Source: Mycolicibacterium moriokaense | GTDB lineage: Bacteria; Actinomycetota; Actinomycetes; Mycobacteriales; Mycobacteriaceae | DNA length: 64,000 nt | Direction of reading: 5' to 3' | NCBI RefSeq assembly: GCF_010726085.1 | Contig: NZ_AP022560.1 | Span: 434,001 to 498,000 of the forward strand | In this document: positions 9,585-19,900 of the stretch, in pieces | Numbering within the stretch: position 1 is the stretch's first letter | Layout of the letters: the number at the start of each line of letters is the position of its first letter | Translations under genes and position numbers: made by a program | The notes under the pieces: generated by a model | The model's input: the letters and a program-made list of their open reading frames with translations, nothing else | What the model was told of the DNA's origin: nothing | Database searches by the model: none

Positions 9585-10889
9585 GTGGCTGACGCGCGTG
9601 CGCCGATCGCCTGGTGGCAGTCAGTCCGTGAGCTGTGGCGGTCGGTACGCGCACTGCCCGAATTTCAACGGCTGCTCGAGCTGCGACTGGTCAGTCAGTT
9701 CGGTGACGGACTGTTCGCCGCGGGCCTCGCGGGTGGGCTGCTGTTCAGCACCGAGCGCGCGGCAACGCCGTGGGCGATCGCGGGTTCGTTCGCCGTCCTC
9801 TACCTGCCGTACTCACTGCTCGGCCCGTTCGCAGGCGCGCTGCTGGACCGGTGGGACCGGCGCCTGGTGCTCATCGGCGCGAACACCGGCCGGCTGCTGA
9901 TGGTGCTCGTCGTCGCGTCGCTGCTCGCGGTCAGCGCCCACGATCTGGCCATCCTGGTCGCCGCGTTGATCGTCAACGGGTTCACCCGCTTCGTCTCCTC
10001 GGGTCTGTCGGCGGCACTGCCACACGTGGTGCCCCGCGAGCAGGTCGTCACCATGAACTCGATCGCGACCGCGACGGGCGGCGCCGCCGCGTTTCTCGGC
10101 GCCATCTTCATGCTCGTGCCGCGGTGGCTGTTCGGGGCCGACGACATCGGGGCCGCGTCGATCATCTTCCTCGTCGCGGTCCCGGTCGCCCTCGCGCTGT
10201 GGCTGTCGTGGCGCTTCTCACCGCACCTTCTCGGTCCGGACGACAGCGTGCGCGCCGTGCACGGCTCCGTCGTGTATGCCGTGGCCACTGGTTGGATGCA
10301 CGGCGCCCGCACGGTCATGGCGGTGCCGACGGTCGCCGCGACGCTGACCGGCCTCGCGACCCACCGCATGGCGCTCGGCATCAACAGCCTGCTGGTGCTC
10401 GTGCTCGTCCGGCACACCGATGCGCCAGACGTCGCCGGGCTCGGGACCACTGCGGTGTTCTTCGCGGCCGTGGGCACCGGGCAGTTCCTGGCCGCCGCCC
10501 TCATGCCGGTGGCCGTCGCCCGGTGGGGCCGCTACGCCACGGTCAACGGGTCGCTTGCGCTCGCGGCGGCTATTCAGCTCGCCGGGGTCGGCCTGCAACT
10601 CCCGGTGATGCTGGTCTGCGGATTTCTGCTCGGGCTGGTCGGCCAGGTGGTCAAACTGTGCGCCGACAGCGCCATGCAGTTGGACGTCGACGACGCGCTG
10701 CGCGGTCACGTCTTCACGGTGCAGGACGCGTTGTTCTGGATTTCGTTCATCGCTGCGGTGACGGCCGCGGCCGCGGTGATCCCGCCCGGCGGTCATCAGC
10801 CCGGACTCGTCGTCGCCGGATCGGCGGTCTACCTGCTCGGCCTGGCCGCACACGCCGCGCTCGGCCGTCGGGCCCGGCCCGCGGGCTAA
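9585..10889 (+). CDS. MFS transporter (Rv0037c-like)
   Basis: A membrane protein of 434 residues from the chosen GTG, with about twelve hydrophobic segments. The family loop motif is recognisable in [20 protein letters not shown] between helices 2 and 3. It begins soluble ([21 protein letters not shown]), which is characteristic of the Rv0037c group. Upstream starts at 9456 would add a segment that overlaps the divergent gene and does not look like part of the family. The substrate is unknown. Confidence 0.82.
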   Translation: MADARAPIAWWQSVRELWRSVRALPEFQRLLELRLVSQFGDGLFAAGLAGGLLFSTERAATPWAIAGSFAVLYLPYSLLGPFAGALLDRWDRRLVLIGANTGRLLMVLVVASLLAVSAHDLAILVAALIVNGFTRFVSSGLSAALPHVVPREQVVTMNSIATATGGAAAFLGAIFMLVPRWLFGADDIGAASIIFLVAVPVALALWLSWRFSPHLLGPDDSVRAVHGSVVYAVATGWMHGARTVMAVPTVAATLTGLATHRMALGINSLLVLVLVRHTDAPDVAGLGTTAVFFAAVGTGQFLAAALMPVAVARWGRYATVNGSLALAAAIQLAGVGLQLPVMLVCGFLLGLVGQVVKLCADSAMQLDVDDALRGHVFTVQDALFWISFIAAVTAAAAVIPPGGHQPGLVVAGSAVYLLGLAAHAALGRRARPAG

Positions 10890-10892
10890 GGT
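10887..10892 (+). promoter_or_regulatory. -10 element of probable leaderless promoter inside the MFS stop codon region
   Basis: TAAGGT includes the TAA stop of the MFS gene and is followed by 7 nt and the ATG at 10900. This decides between the GTG at 10891 and the ATG at 10900 in favour of the ATG. Confidence 0.4.
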
Positions 10893-10899
10893 GACCGGC

Positions 10900-11679
10900 A
10901 TGGCTGGTGCAGAGCCGATGGTCGCCGATCTGCGGGCTGAAAGCGATGAACTCGACGCGCTGGTGGCCGATCTTCCCGCCGAACGCTGGGCCGAGCAGAC
11001 GCCGTCACCGGGATGGACGATCGCCCATCAGATCGCGCACCTGTTGTGGACCGACCGCGTGGCGCTGACGGCGGTCACCGACGAATCCGCGTTCGCGGCG
11101 CTGCTCGAAGAGGCTGCCAAGGATCCCAACGGCTTCGTCGACGCGGGTGCCGAAGAACTCGCCGCGCTCCCGCCCGCCGAACTGCTCGCCGACTGGCGCA
11201 GTACCCGCAACCGGCTGCATGACGAGCTTCTGACGGTGGCCGACGGCCGCAAGCTGCCGTGGTTCGGTCCGCCGATGAGCGCCGCGTCCATGGCCACCGC
11301 TCGCCTGATGGAGACGTGGGCGCACGGCCTCGACGTGGCGGACGCGCTCGGCGTCGAGCGGCCCGCCACATCGCGGCTGCGGTCGATCGCACACATCGGG
11401 GTGCGCACGCGAGACTTCGCCTTCAACGTCAACGGCCTTGCGCCACCGGCGGATCCGTTCCTCGTCCAGTTACGCGCACCCGACGGGTCGACGTGGTCCT
11501 GGGGCCCGGAGGATGCGGCGCAACGGGTCACCGGGTCGGCGCTGGACTTCTGCATGCTGGTCACCCAACGCAGGCCGCTCTCGAAGCTGGACGTGACGGC
11601 CATCGGCGAGGACGCCGAGCGGTGGCTCGGCATCGCGCAGGCGTTCGCCGGTCCGCCGGGCGCGGGCCGGTCAGCTTGA
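10900..11679 (+). CDS. DinB-fold metal-dependent protein, TIGR03084/mycothiol-dependent isomerase type (Rv0036c-like)
   Basis: The 259-residue protein has an N-terminal four-helix DinB/maleylpyruvate-isomerase fold ([17 protein letters not shown], then [15 protein letters not shown]), followed by the smaller C-terminal domain typical of this family. The His in IAHQIAHL and the Glu/His pair in ETWAHG fit the metal-binding triad of mycothiol-dependent enzymes. The reaction is unknown; some relatives use mycothiol as a cofactor. It matches Rv0036c in position. It may be transcribed both by readthrough from the MFS gene and from its own leaderless promoter. Confidence 0.82.
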   Translation: MAGAEPMVADLRAESDELDALVADLPAERWAEQTPSPGWTIAHQIAHLLWTDRVALTAVTDESAFAALLEEAAKDPNGFVDAGAEELAALPPAELLADWRSTRNRLHDELLTVADGRKLPWFGPPMSAASMATARLMETWAHGLDVADALGVERPATSRLRSIAHIGVRTRDFAFNVNGLAPPADPFLVQLRAPDGSTWSWGPEDAAQRVTGSALDFCMLVTQRRPLSKLDVTAIGEDAERWLGIAQAFAGPPGAGRSA

Positions 11680-11682
11680 GCG

Positions 11683-12177
11683 TCACAACTCGTCGGCGCC
11701 GTCCGCCTTGCCGTCGGCGTCGCGGTCGCTCAACTTGATGTCCCACCGACCGTCGGCGTCAGTGTCGACGTAGGCCTCCTCCCCGCTCACCGCGCGATCG
11801 GCCAGCCCGTCGGCGTCGACATCGAGAAGCCGGTCGTCGGCCTGGCCGTCCGCGTCGACGTCCACCACCACCCCACCGCTGTGTTCGACGCCGTCGAGGC
11901 CGAACCATCGCAGCAGACCCGCCCGGTCCAGGCACACCGCCCACGTGCCGGTGCCGTCATCGGTGAAGTACGCCGCGCCGGTACCGAGGGCGAAGTCGCG
12001 GACGAGGTGGTCGGCGACGCCGTCGGCGTCCAGGTCGGCCATCGCGTCGTCGAGCAGGCCGTCATGGTCGAAATCCAGACCGGCCGCCTCGAACGCGCCG
12101 TCGCCGTTCAAGTCGAGATCGGGCGCCGCCGTCCACATCGAAGCCGAACCGTCGCCGTCCCCGAGGCAGTACTCCAT
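11683..12177 (-). CDS. Asp-rich protein with tandem calcium-binding-type loops
   Basis: The 164-residue protein is made of repeats of DxDxDGxxD, the signature of EF-hand-like or thrombospondin-type-3 calcium loops: DLNGDGAFE, DFDHDGLLDD, DLDADGVAD, DVDADGQADD, DVDADGLAD, DTDADGRWD and DRDADGKAD. No signal peptide or membrane segment is visible, so it would be cytosolic unless exported by another route. It starts 6 bp after the pcnA stop on the same strand, so it is likely co-transcribed. No function can be assigned; calcium binding is an inference from the motifs. Confidence 0.75.
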   Translation of the reverse strand: MEYCLGDGDGSASMWTAAPDLDLNGDGAFEAAGLDFDHDGLLDDAMADLDADGVADHLVRDFALGTGAAYFTDDGTGTWAVCLDRAGLLRWFGLDGVEHSGGVVVDVDADGQADDRLLDVDADGLADRAVSGEEAYVDTDADGRWDIKLSDRDADGKADGADEL

Positions 12178-12183
12178 GCCCGT

Positions 12184-13632
12184 TCAGACGCTGCGCTCAC
12201 CCCGCGCGTTCCACCACTTCTTCAACTCGTCGACGGCCTCGTCGTGCGACAGCGGACCGCGGTCGAGGCGCAGTTCCTTCAAATACCGCCACGCCTCACC
12301 GACCTGAGGTCCGGCCGGAATGCCGAGGATCTTCATGATCTCGTTGCCGTCCAGATCTGGCCGCACACGCGCCAGATCCTCCTTGGCGGCCAGTTCGGCG
12401 ATGCGGTGCTCGAGGTCGTCGTAGGCGGCCTGCAGGCGGGCGGCGCGGCGCTTGTTGCGGGTCGTGCAGTCGGCGCGCACCAGCTTGTGCAGCTTCGGCA
12501 GCAGCGGGCCGGCGTCGGTGACGTAGCGGCGCACGGCCGAATCCGTCCACCGGCCGTCGCCGTAACCGTGGAACCGCAGGTGCAGGTACACCAGCTGCGA
12601 GACGTCGTCGATCATCTGCTTGGAGTACTTCAGCGCGCGCATCCGCTTGCGCACCATCTTCGCGCCGACGACCTCGTGGTGGTGGAAGCTGACGCCGCCG
12701 TCGGGCTCGTGCTTACGGGTCGCGGGCTTGCCGATGTCGTGCAGCAGCGCCGCCCACCGCAGCACCAGATCCGGGCCCTCATCCTCGAGGTCGATCGCCT
12801 GGCGCAGCACCGTCAACGAATGCCAGTAGACGTCCTTGTGCTGATGGTGCTCGTCGATGGCCATCCGCATGGCGCCCACCTCCGGCAGCACGACATCGCC
12901 GAGGCCGGTCTGCACCATCAGGTCGATGCCCGCGACCGGATCCGCTCCGAGCAGCAGCTTGTCCAACTCTGCGGCCACCCGTTCCTTGGATATCCGCTCC
13001 AGCTGCGGCGCCATCTCGACCAGAGCCGCCACCACTCGCGGCGCCACGGTGAAGCCCAGCTGCGAGACGAACCGCGCCGCCCGCAACATCCGCAGCGGAT
13101 CGTCGCCGAACGACGTCTCCGGCGCGGCGGGAGTGTCCAGTGTCTTGGCGCGCACCGCCGCCAACCCGCCGAGCGGATCGTGGAACTCACCCGGTCCATC
13201 GGCGGTGATGCGCACCGCCATCGCGTTCGAGGTGAAATCTCGGCGCACCAGATCGTCGTCAAGGCGATCGCCGAACCGCACCTCCGGATTGCGCGACACC
13301 TGGTCGTATGTGTCGGCGCGGAACGTCGTGATCTCCAACCGGTGACCGGACTTGCCGACACCGACCGTCCCGAACTCGATGCCCATGTCCCACAGCGCCT
13401 CGGCCCATCCGCTCAGAAACTTCTGCATCTGCTCGGGGCGTGCGTCGGTGGTGAAGTCGAGGTCGGCGCCCAGCCGGCCCAGCAGGGCGTCGCGCACGCT
13501 GCCGCCGACGAGGAACAGTTCGTGGCCCGCATCAGCGAACACCCGTCCCACATCGCGCAGAACGTCGCCGTGCCGATTCAGCGCCACCTGCGCCGCGGCA
13601 AGCAGTTCTGCGTCAGCAGCGGATCCGGCCAC
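12184..13632 (-). CDS. pcnA: CCA tRNA nucleotidyltransferase
   Basis: This 482-residue class II nucleotidyltransferase adds or repairs the CCA end of tRNAs. That activity is needed here, since the tRNA genes in this window do not encode CCA. The head domain holds LVGGSVRDALLG and the catalytic GADLDFTTDA. The basic neck element appears as RDFTSNAMA and ADLLRMLRAARF-like segments. The C-terminal part carries an HD domain (LLHDIGKPATR, FHHHEVVGAK). The annotation pcnA follows the Rv3907c convention. A TAGGCT element ends 8 nt before the GTG start, suggesting a leaderless transcript. Confidence 0.95.
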   Translation of the reverse strand: MAGSAADAELLAAAQVALNRHGDVLRDVGRVFADAGHELFLVGGSVRDALLGRLGADLDFTTDARPEQMQKFLSGWAEALWDMGIEFGTVGVGKSGHRLEITTFRADTYDQVSRNPEVRFGDRLDDDLVRRDFTSNAMAVRITADGPGEFHDPLGGLAAVRAKTLDTPAAPETSFGDDPLRMLRAARFVSQLGFTVAPRVVAALVEMAPQLERISKERVAAELDKLLLGADPVAGIDLMVQTGLGDVVLPEVGAMRMAIDEHHQHKDVYWHSLTVLRQAIDLEDEGPDLVLRWAALLHDIGKPATRKHEPDGGVSFHHHEVVGAKMVRKRMRALKYSKQMIDDVSQLVYLHLRFHGYGDGRWTDSAVRRYVTDAGPLLPKLHKLVRADCTTRNKRRAARLQAAYDDLEHRIAELAAKEDLARVRPDLDGNEIMKILGIPAGPQVGEAWRYLKELRLDRGPLSHDEAVDELKKWWNARGERSV

Positions 13633-13640
13633 GTTCGGAC

Positions 13641-13646
13641 AGCCTA
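13641..13646 (-). promoter_or_regulatory. -10 element of probable leaderless pcnA promoter
   Basis: On the minus strand TAGGCT is followed by 8 nt and the GTG start of pcnA. The divergent mutT4 promoter lies about 60 bp away, so one short region serves both directions. Confidence 0.4.
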
Positions 13647-13704
13647 ATGTGCAACGGCTCCATCACGACCGGTGAGTGCGGCGGGAACGAAACTTCGTGG
13701 CAGC

Positions 13705-13710
13705 TACTAT
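13705..13710 (+). promoter_or_regulatory. -10 element of probable leaderless mutT4 promoter
   Basis: TACTAT is followed by 7 nt and the GTG at 13718. This sets the start of mutT4 at VSDGEQAK, which also matches the N-terminus I recall for Rv3908. Confidence 0.5.
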
Positions 13711-13717
13711 CGCTTGG

Positions 13718-14500
13718 GTGTCGGACGGCGAACAGGCCAAGCCCCGACGGCGCCGCGGGCGTCGTCGCGGCCGACGCGCGGCAGGTCCCCCGGACGGCGG
13801 TGCCCCACAGTCCGGCGCCACCCCGAACGCCCACAACAACGCCGCCGTCCCCAACGCGTCGGACCAGCCCACTCCGCGCCCCAAACCCCAGAAGACCCGC
13901 CCGCGTCGCCCACCGGACCGCCTTCGCACCGTGCACGAGACGTCGGCCGGAGGCCTGGTCATCGACGGGATCGACGGGCCCAAAGACAACCAGGTGGCGG
14001 CGCTGATCGGCCGCACCGACCGCCGCGGCCGCATGCTCTGGTCGCTGCCCAAGGGCCATATCGAGCTCGGTGAAACTGCAGAACAGACCGCGATCCGCGA
14101 GGTCGCCGAGGAAACCGGCATCCAGGGCGCCGTGCTCGCCGCACTAGGCAGCATCGACTACTGGTTCGTCACCGAGGGGCGGCGCGTGCACAAGACCGTG
14201 CACCATTACCTGATGCGCTTCCTCGACGGTGAGCTCTCCGACGAGGACCTCGAGGTCAGCGAGGTCGCCTGGGTGCCGCTGAAGGAGCTGCCCTCGCGGT
14301 TGGCCTATGCCGACGAACGGCGGCTCGCCGAGGTCGCCGGTGAGCTGATCGACAAACTGCACGCGGACGGGCCCGCTGCATTACCGCCGCTCCCCCGGAC
14401 CTCGCCACGGCGGCGGGCCCAGACGCACTCGCACACCCGCAACCGTCGTCCCGATGAAAAGACAACTCGGCGGACGAACGGCTGCGGCCAAGGGCCGTGA
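13718..14500 (+). CDS. mutT4: NUDIX hydrolase MutT4
   Basis: A 260-residue Nudix protein with an unusual basic N-terminus ([14 protein letters not shown]) and a Pro/Ser-rich linker. The catalytic domain then begins at [14 protein letters not shown]. The Nudix box is complete: [20 protein letters not shown] followed by TGI. The basic C-terminal tail ends in [10 protein letters not shown]. The substrate is a nucleoside diphosphate derivative; the exact one is not certain. The stop overlaps the next gene (GTGA), so the two are coupled. Corresponds to Rv3908. Confidence 0.92.
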   Translation: MSDGEQAKPRRRRGRRRGRRAAGPPDGGAPQSGATPNAHNNAAVPNASDQPTPRPKPQKTRPRRPPDRLRTVHETSAGGLVIDGIDGPKDNQVAALIGRTDRRGRMLWSLPKGHIELGETAEQTAIREVAEETGIQGAVLAALGSIDYWFVTEGRRVHKTVHHYLMRFLDGELSDEDLEVSEVAWVPLKELPSRLAYADERRLAEVAGELIDKLHADGPAALPPLPRTSPRRRAQTHSHTRNRRPDEKTTRRTNGCGQGP

Positions 14501-16923
14501 TCACCGCGGGGTCGCGCCTGTCTGCTGCGGCAGTCGCGCGCCTGATTCTCGTGATCGGGATGTCGGCGCTGTTCACGCTTCCATTGGCGAACCCGCGCAC
14601 AGCCGCCGGGCAGCCGGGCGTCACCCCGTTTCTGACGGTGCACATCGATCGGATCACCCCCGATGTCGTCACCACGACCAGCGACCCGATCGTCACCGTC
14701 GCCGGCACCGTGCAGAACGTCGGTGACCGGCCCGTCCGCGACGTCATGGTGCGCCTCGAGGACACCGGTGCTGTGACGTCGTCGGCAGGGCTGCGGACCA
14801 ACCTCACGGGCAACGTCGACCAGTTCGAACCCGTCGCCCAATTCATCACTCTCGCACCGGAATTGGAGCGCGGCGACGCTGTGCCGTTCGTGCTGTCCTA
14901 CCCGATGCGCTCCGAGCGGGACCCGTCGCTGGGCATCGAGGAACCCGGCGTCTACCCGTTGATGGTCAACGTCAATGGCACTCCCGACTACGGCGAACCG
15001 GCCCGTCTCGACGACGCCCGCTTCCTGCTGCCGGTGCTCGGCGTCCCGCCCGATCCGGACTCCGACGAGAGCGACGCCGTGACGGCGGTCGTCCCGCCGG
15101 ACACGTCCAAACCGGTCGGCCTGACCGTCGTGTGGCCGATCGCCGACAAGCCGCGGCTGGCCGCAGGGGCACCGGGCGGCACCACACCCGTCCGGCTCAT
15201 CGACGACGACCTCGCGACCTCCCTGGCCGCGGGCGGACGGCTGGACAGCCTGTTGTCGGCCGTCGAGTTCGCGACGGGCCCGCAGGTCGATCCCGACGGG
15301 CACGTCCGAGAGGCGACGTGTCTAGCCGTCGACCCCGACCTGCTCGTCACCGTCAACGCGATGACGGGCGGCTACGTCGTCAACGACGGACCCGACGCCG
15401 GGCCGGGCACGCCGACGCACCCCGGCGCCGGACAGGACGCCGCGGTGGCGTGGCTCAATCGCCTGAGGGCGCTCGCCAAGCAGATGTGCGTGGTGTCGAC
15501 CACCTACGCCCAGGCCGACCTCGATGCGTTGCACCGCGTCGGTGACCCCGGTCTGTCCGGCATCGCCGTCAAGGGCGCCGGCGACATCGTCGACCAAATC
15601 CTCGGCGTCGCATCGGTGCGCGGCGTCAACCTGATCGGCGACGGCCCCCTGACCGGGTCGGCGGTGCAGCTGCTGTCCCAACAAGGGCAGACGGTCGCGA
15701 TCGGCGCCGCCGAGGTGACGGCGGACTCCGAGTCCGACGGGTCCGGCGCGACGCAGGGACCCGCGGACCTGCGGCCGGTGCGCTACACGCCCGACGTCGT
15801 CGCGGCGCCGTTCGACCCTGCGGTGGGGGCGGCGCTGGCCGGAGTGGGCACCGACCCGGTGTCGCCGTCGTACCTGGACCCGTCCCTGAACGTGCCGCTG
15901 CAGCACGCGTCGGAGGTGGCGCGCAGGCAGGACGCCATCGGCGCGCTGATGTGGCGGGCGCTGCGACCCGCCATCGAGCCCCGCACCGAGATCCTCATGC
16001 CGCCGTTGACGTGGAGTGCGCAGCCGGCCGATGCGCAGGCGGTGCTCACCGCGACGGCCACCATGATCAACGCCGGAATGGCACGGCCGCGGCCGCTCAC
16101 CGAGGTGATCGCCGACGGCAATGCGGTTCCGCCACAACGTGTTGCGCCGCTGCCCGAGAACAACCTGGGTGATCCACGCGGGCGCTTCGACGACGCCGTC
16201 GTCTCCGGTATCGCCGCGGTGACGGGCCGGCTGTGGGGCCTGACCGTCGCGTTGACCACCGACGCGCGCACCGGCCTCACCGGATACGGCTACACCGCGC
16301 CGCTGCGAGAGGATGCGCTGCGCGCCTTGAGCCAGTCCGTACCACCGGATGCCCGCAACGGCCTTGCACAGCAACGGCTTACGACGGTCGGCCGCACGGT
16401 CGACGATCTCTTCAACGCCGTCACCATCGTCAACCCCGGCGGCTCCTACACGCTGGCGACCGAACGCAGCCCGCTGCCACTCGCACTGCGCAACGACCTG
16501 CCGGTGCCGATCCGGGTGCGGCTGGACGTCGACGCTCCCCCCGGCATGTCGGTCACGGACATGGGTGTCATCGAACTGCCGCCCGGCTTCCTGCCGCTGC
16601 GGGTGCCGATCGAGGTGCACTTCACCCAGCGCGTCGCCGTCGACGTCGCACTACGCACCGAGAACGGGTTGCCGCTCGGCGAGCCCGTGCGGTTGTCGGT
16701 GCACTCCAACGCCTACGGCAAGGTGCTTTTCTTCATCACCCTGACCGGCGGTGCGATCCTGGCGCTGCTGGTCGGCCGTCGGCTCTGGCATCGGTTCCGG
16801 GGCCAGCCCGACCGCGCGGACCTCGACCGGCCGGATCCGCTCGAGGTAGCGTTGCGCTTCGACGAGGACACCAGCGGCGCTCCGCTCACCCGGACCCCCG
16901 ATACCGGTCCGGGCGAGAAATGA
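14497..16923 (+). CDS. Secreted/membrane-anchored envelope protein, DUF6049 type (Rv3909-like)
   Basis: This 808-residue protein has an N-terminal signal or anchor helix (about residues 8-28), a large extracytoplasmic region, a C-terminal membrane helix ([18 protein letters not shown], about residues 745-762) and a short cytosolic tail. The extracellular part opens with a beta-sandwich-like segment. It always lies between mutT4 and murJ in mycobacteria, and both junctions here overlap (GTGA, ATGA). A role with the lipid II flippase is a reasonable inference from this tight coupling, but no activity is known. Confidence 0.85.
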   Translation: MITAGSRLSAAAVARLILVIGMSALFTLPLANPRTAAGQPGVTPFLTVHIDRITPDVVTTTSDPIVTVAGTVQNVGDRPVRDVMVRLEDTGAVTSSAGLRTNLTGNVDQFEPVAQFITLAPELERGDAVPFVLSYPMRSERDPSLGIEEPGVYPLMVNVNGTPDYGEPARLDDARFLLPVLGVPPDPDSDESDAVTAVVPPDTSKPVGLTVVWPIADKPRLAAGAPGGTTPVRLIDDDLATSLAAGGRLDSLLSAVEFATGPQVDPDGHVREATCLAVDPDLLVTVNAMTGGYVVNDGPDAGPGTPTHPGAGQDAAVAWLNRLRALAKQMCVVSTTYAQADLDALHRVGDPGLSGIAVKGAGDIVDQILGVASVRGVNLIGDGPLTGSAVQLLSQQGQTVAIGAAEVTADSESDGSGATQGPADLRPVRYTPDVVAAPFDPAVGAALAGVGTDPVSPSYLDPSLNVPLQHASEVARRQDAIGALMWRALRPAIEPRTEILMPPLTWSAQPADAQAVLTATATMINAGMARPRPLTEVIADGNAVPPQRVAPLPENNLGDPRGRFDDAVVSGIAAVTGRLWGLTVALTTDARTGLTGYGYTAPLREDALRALSQSVPPDARNGLAQQRLTTVGRTVDDLFNAVTIVNPGGSYTLATERSPLPLALRNDLPVPIRVRLDVDAPPGMSVTDMGVIELPPGFLPLRVPIEVHFTQRVAVDVALRTENGLPLGEPVRLSVHSNAYGKVLFFITLTGGAILALLVGRRLWHRFRGQPDRADLDRPDPLEVALRFDEDTSGAPLTRTPDTGPGEK

Positions 16924-19900
16924 GCACCGCTGGGCGCCGCGCCCGCCCCGGAACACCCCCCGTGCGCGTCGATCTCGGCGGCCCGCTGCCGCCACCCCGA
17001 CAATCCGCGCCGCCGCCGCGGCTGCCTCGCGGGCCTGCGCCGCGCCGTCGCGCCGGACGCCCCGAACTGTCGGACGCGGCCGTGGTGTCCCGCTCCTGGG
17101 GGATGGCGTTCGCGACGCTGATCAGCCGGCTGACCGGGTTCGCCCGAATCGTGCTGATCGCGACCATCCTGGGCGCCGCGCTGTCCAGTGCGTTCTCGGT
17201 GGCCTATCAACTCCCCAACCTGATCGCCGCGCTCGTCCTGGAGGCGACGTTCACCGCGATCTTCGTGCCGGTGCTCGCCCGCGCCGAACGCGACGACCCC
17301 GACGGCGGAACGGCATTCGTGCGCCGCCTGGTCACTCTCGCGACCACGCTGCTTCTGATCACCACCGCGCTGGCGGTGGCGTCGGCGCCGCTGCTGGTCG
17401 GGCTGATGCTCGGCGGCGACCCGCAGGTGAACCGCGATCTCACCACGGCATTCGCCTATCTGCTGTTACCGCAGGTGTTGTTCTACGGGCTGTCGTCGGT
17501 GTTCATGGCAATCCTGAACACCCGCAACGTGTTCGGGCCACCCGCGTGGGCGCCGGTGTGCAACAACGTCGTCGCCATTCTGACGCTGCTCCTCTATCTC
17601 GTTGTTCCCGGCGAACTTTCGGTGGACCCCGTGCGGATGGGCAACGCGAAGCTGCTCGTCCTCGGCATCGGTATGACGATGGGCACCGTGACGCAGGTCG
17701 TCGTCCTGCTCATTGCCTTGCGGCGCGAACGGGTCAGCCTGCGCCCCCTGTGGGGTATCGACGACCGCCTGAAGCAGTTCGGCACGATGGCCTCGGCGAT
17801 GGTGCTCTACGTGCTGATCAGTCAGGTCGGCCTGATCATCGGTAACCGAATCGCCAGCGGTGCAGCGGCTTCCGGTCCGGCGATCTACAACTACACCTGG
17901 CTCGTGCTGATGCTGCCCTTCGGCATGATCGGCGTGACGGTGTTGACCGTGGTGATGCCGCGGCTCAGCCGCAACGCCGCCGCCAACGACAACCCCGCGG
18001 TGCTCGCCGACCTGTCACTGGCCACCCGGCTGACCATGGTGACCCTCATCCCTATCGTGGCGATGATGACCGTCGGTGGTCCCGCCATCGGCAGCGCGCT
18101 GTTCGCCTACGGGAACTTCGGCGACGTGGACGCCGGGTATCTCGGTATGGCGATCACGCTGTCGGCGTTCACGTTGATTCCGTATGCCCTTGTGCTGCTT
18201 CAACTTCGGGTGTTTTACGCCCGCGAACAGCCTTGGACGCCGATCGCGCTGATCGTGGTGATCACCACCGTCAAGATCGCGGCCTCCATCGCGGCGCCAC
18301 ACCTCACCGACGATCCCGACCTGGTCGCCGGCTATCTCGGCACGGCCAACGGCCTGGGTTTCCTCGCCGGGGCGATCGTCGGCTACTACCTGTTGCGCGC
18401 GAACCTCAACCCGCCGGCCGGACGACTGCTCAACCTGGAGGTGGTGCGCACCATCCTCGTCACCATCTGCGCATCGTTGATCGCCGGACTCGTCGCCCAC
18501 GTCGTGGACAGGTTGCTCGGCGTGGAGTCGCTGACGACCAACTTCGGCGGCGGCGGGTCGTTGCTTCGCCTGTTGGTGCTCGGACTGATCATGGTGCCGA
18601 TCATCGTCGGGGTCCTGCTCGGCGCGAAGGTGCCCGAGGCGCAGGCCGCGCTCGCCGCCGTCCGCCGTCGCCTGGGCAAGGGACAAAGGGTGCCCTCACC
18701 ACCGACAACGCCGTCGGACCAGCCCCCAACGGGCAGGCCCCTCACGTACGCTCATCAAAGGAATTCGTCCGTGCCAGGGCGTCGGCCGGGCCCGCCGGTC
18801 GTGCGGCGCGGACCCCCGGCGCCGGTCGCCGGGGACCGGATACGGAAAGGACCAGCGGTGAGCGACGAATCCGCCAGCGCGACGCCGGGTCCGGACCACA
18901 CCACCACCGCCAAGATCCCGCTGTCGCAGCGGACGGACGCACCGTCGGCCTCGGCGGACAGCTTCCAGCCCGACGTGCAGGAGCCGGCCGACCTCACCGA
19001 GACGTCGCGGATCTCGACCGAAGGGCCCAACGGCACCCCGACGCCGACGTCCGGGCGGCCGCCGTCCGACTACGGCGGGGACCCGACCCGCGAATCGCTG
19101 CCGTTCGACGTGCCCCGCGAACCACCAATCGAGGCCGCGACGTCCGACGAGGACGTCCACCTCATTCCGGGCGCCGTCATCGCCGGCGGCCGGTACCGGC
19201 TGCTGGTGTTCCACGGTGGCCCGTCGAACCTGCAGTTCTGGCAGGCGCTCGACACCGCGCTCGACCGCCAGGTGGCGTTGACGTTCGTCGATCCCGAAGC
19301 GACGCTGCCCGACGAGAAGGTGCAGGCGATCCTGTCGCGCACGCTCAAGCTGAGCCGGCTCGACATGCCCGGTGTCGCCCGCGTCCTCGACGTCGTCAAC
19401 ACCGGATCGGGTGGGCTGGTGGTGTCCGAGTGGATCCGCGGTGGTTCCCTCGCCGAGGTCGCCGACACCTCGCCGTCACCGGTCGGCGGCGCGCGGGCCA
19501 TCCAGTCGCTGGCCGCCGCCGCGGAGGCCGCACACCGCAATGGTGTCGCGCTCTCGATCGATCACCCCAGCCGGGTGCGGGTGAGCATCGAGGGCGACGT
19601 CGCGTTGGCGTTCCCGGCGACGCTGCCGGAGGCCACCCCGGAGGACGACATCCGCGGCATCGGCGCCGCGCTGTACGCACTCCTCATCAACAGGTGGCCG
19701 CTGCCGGAATCCGGCGTGCGCAGCGGGTTGGCGCCCGCCGAACTCGATCCGGCAGGCCAGCCCGTCGAGCCGCGTTCCGTCGACCGTCAGATCCCGTTCC
19801 AGATCTCCGCGGCGGCCGCCCGCGCGGTGCAGGAGGGCGGCGGCATCCGCAGCGCGCCGACACTTCTGAACCTGTTGCAGCAGGCCACCGCGATCGCCGA

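Noticed and set aside
11881..13647. A 588-codon open frame opposite pcnA and the Asp-rich gene
   Set aside because: It mirrors two well-supported genes on the other strand; its His/Val/Arg/Gln-rich translation is typical of antisense frames in high-GC DNA.
16233..16919. Extension of the murJ frame upstream of 16920
   Set aside because: The extension overlaps the Rv3909-like gene out of frame; the ATG in the ATGA overlap is the natural start.
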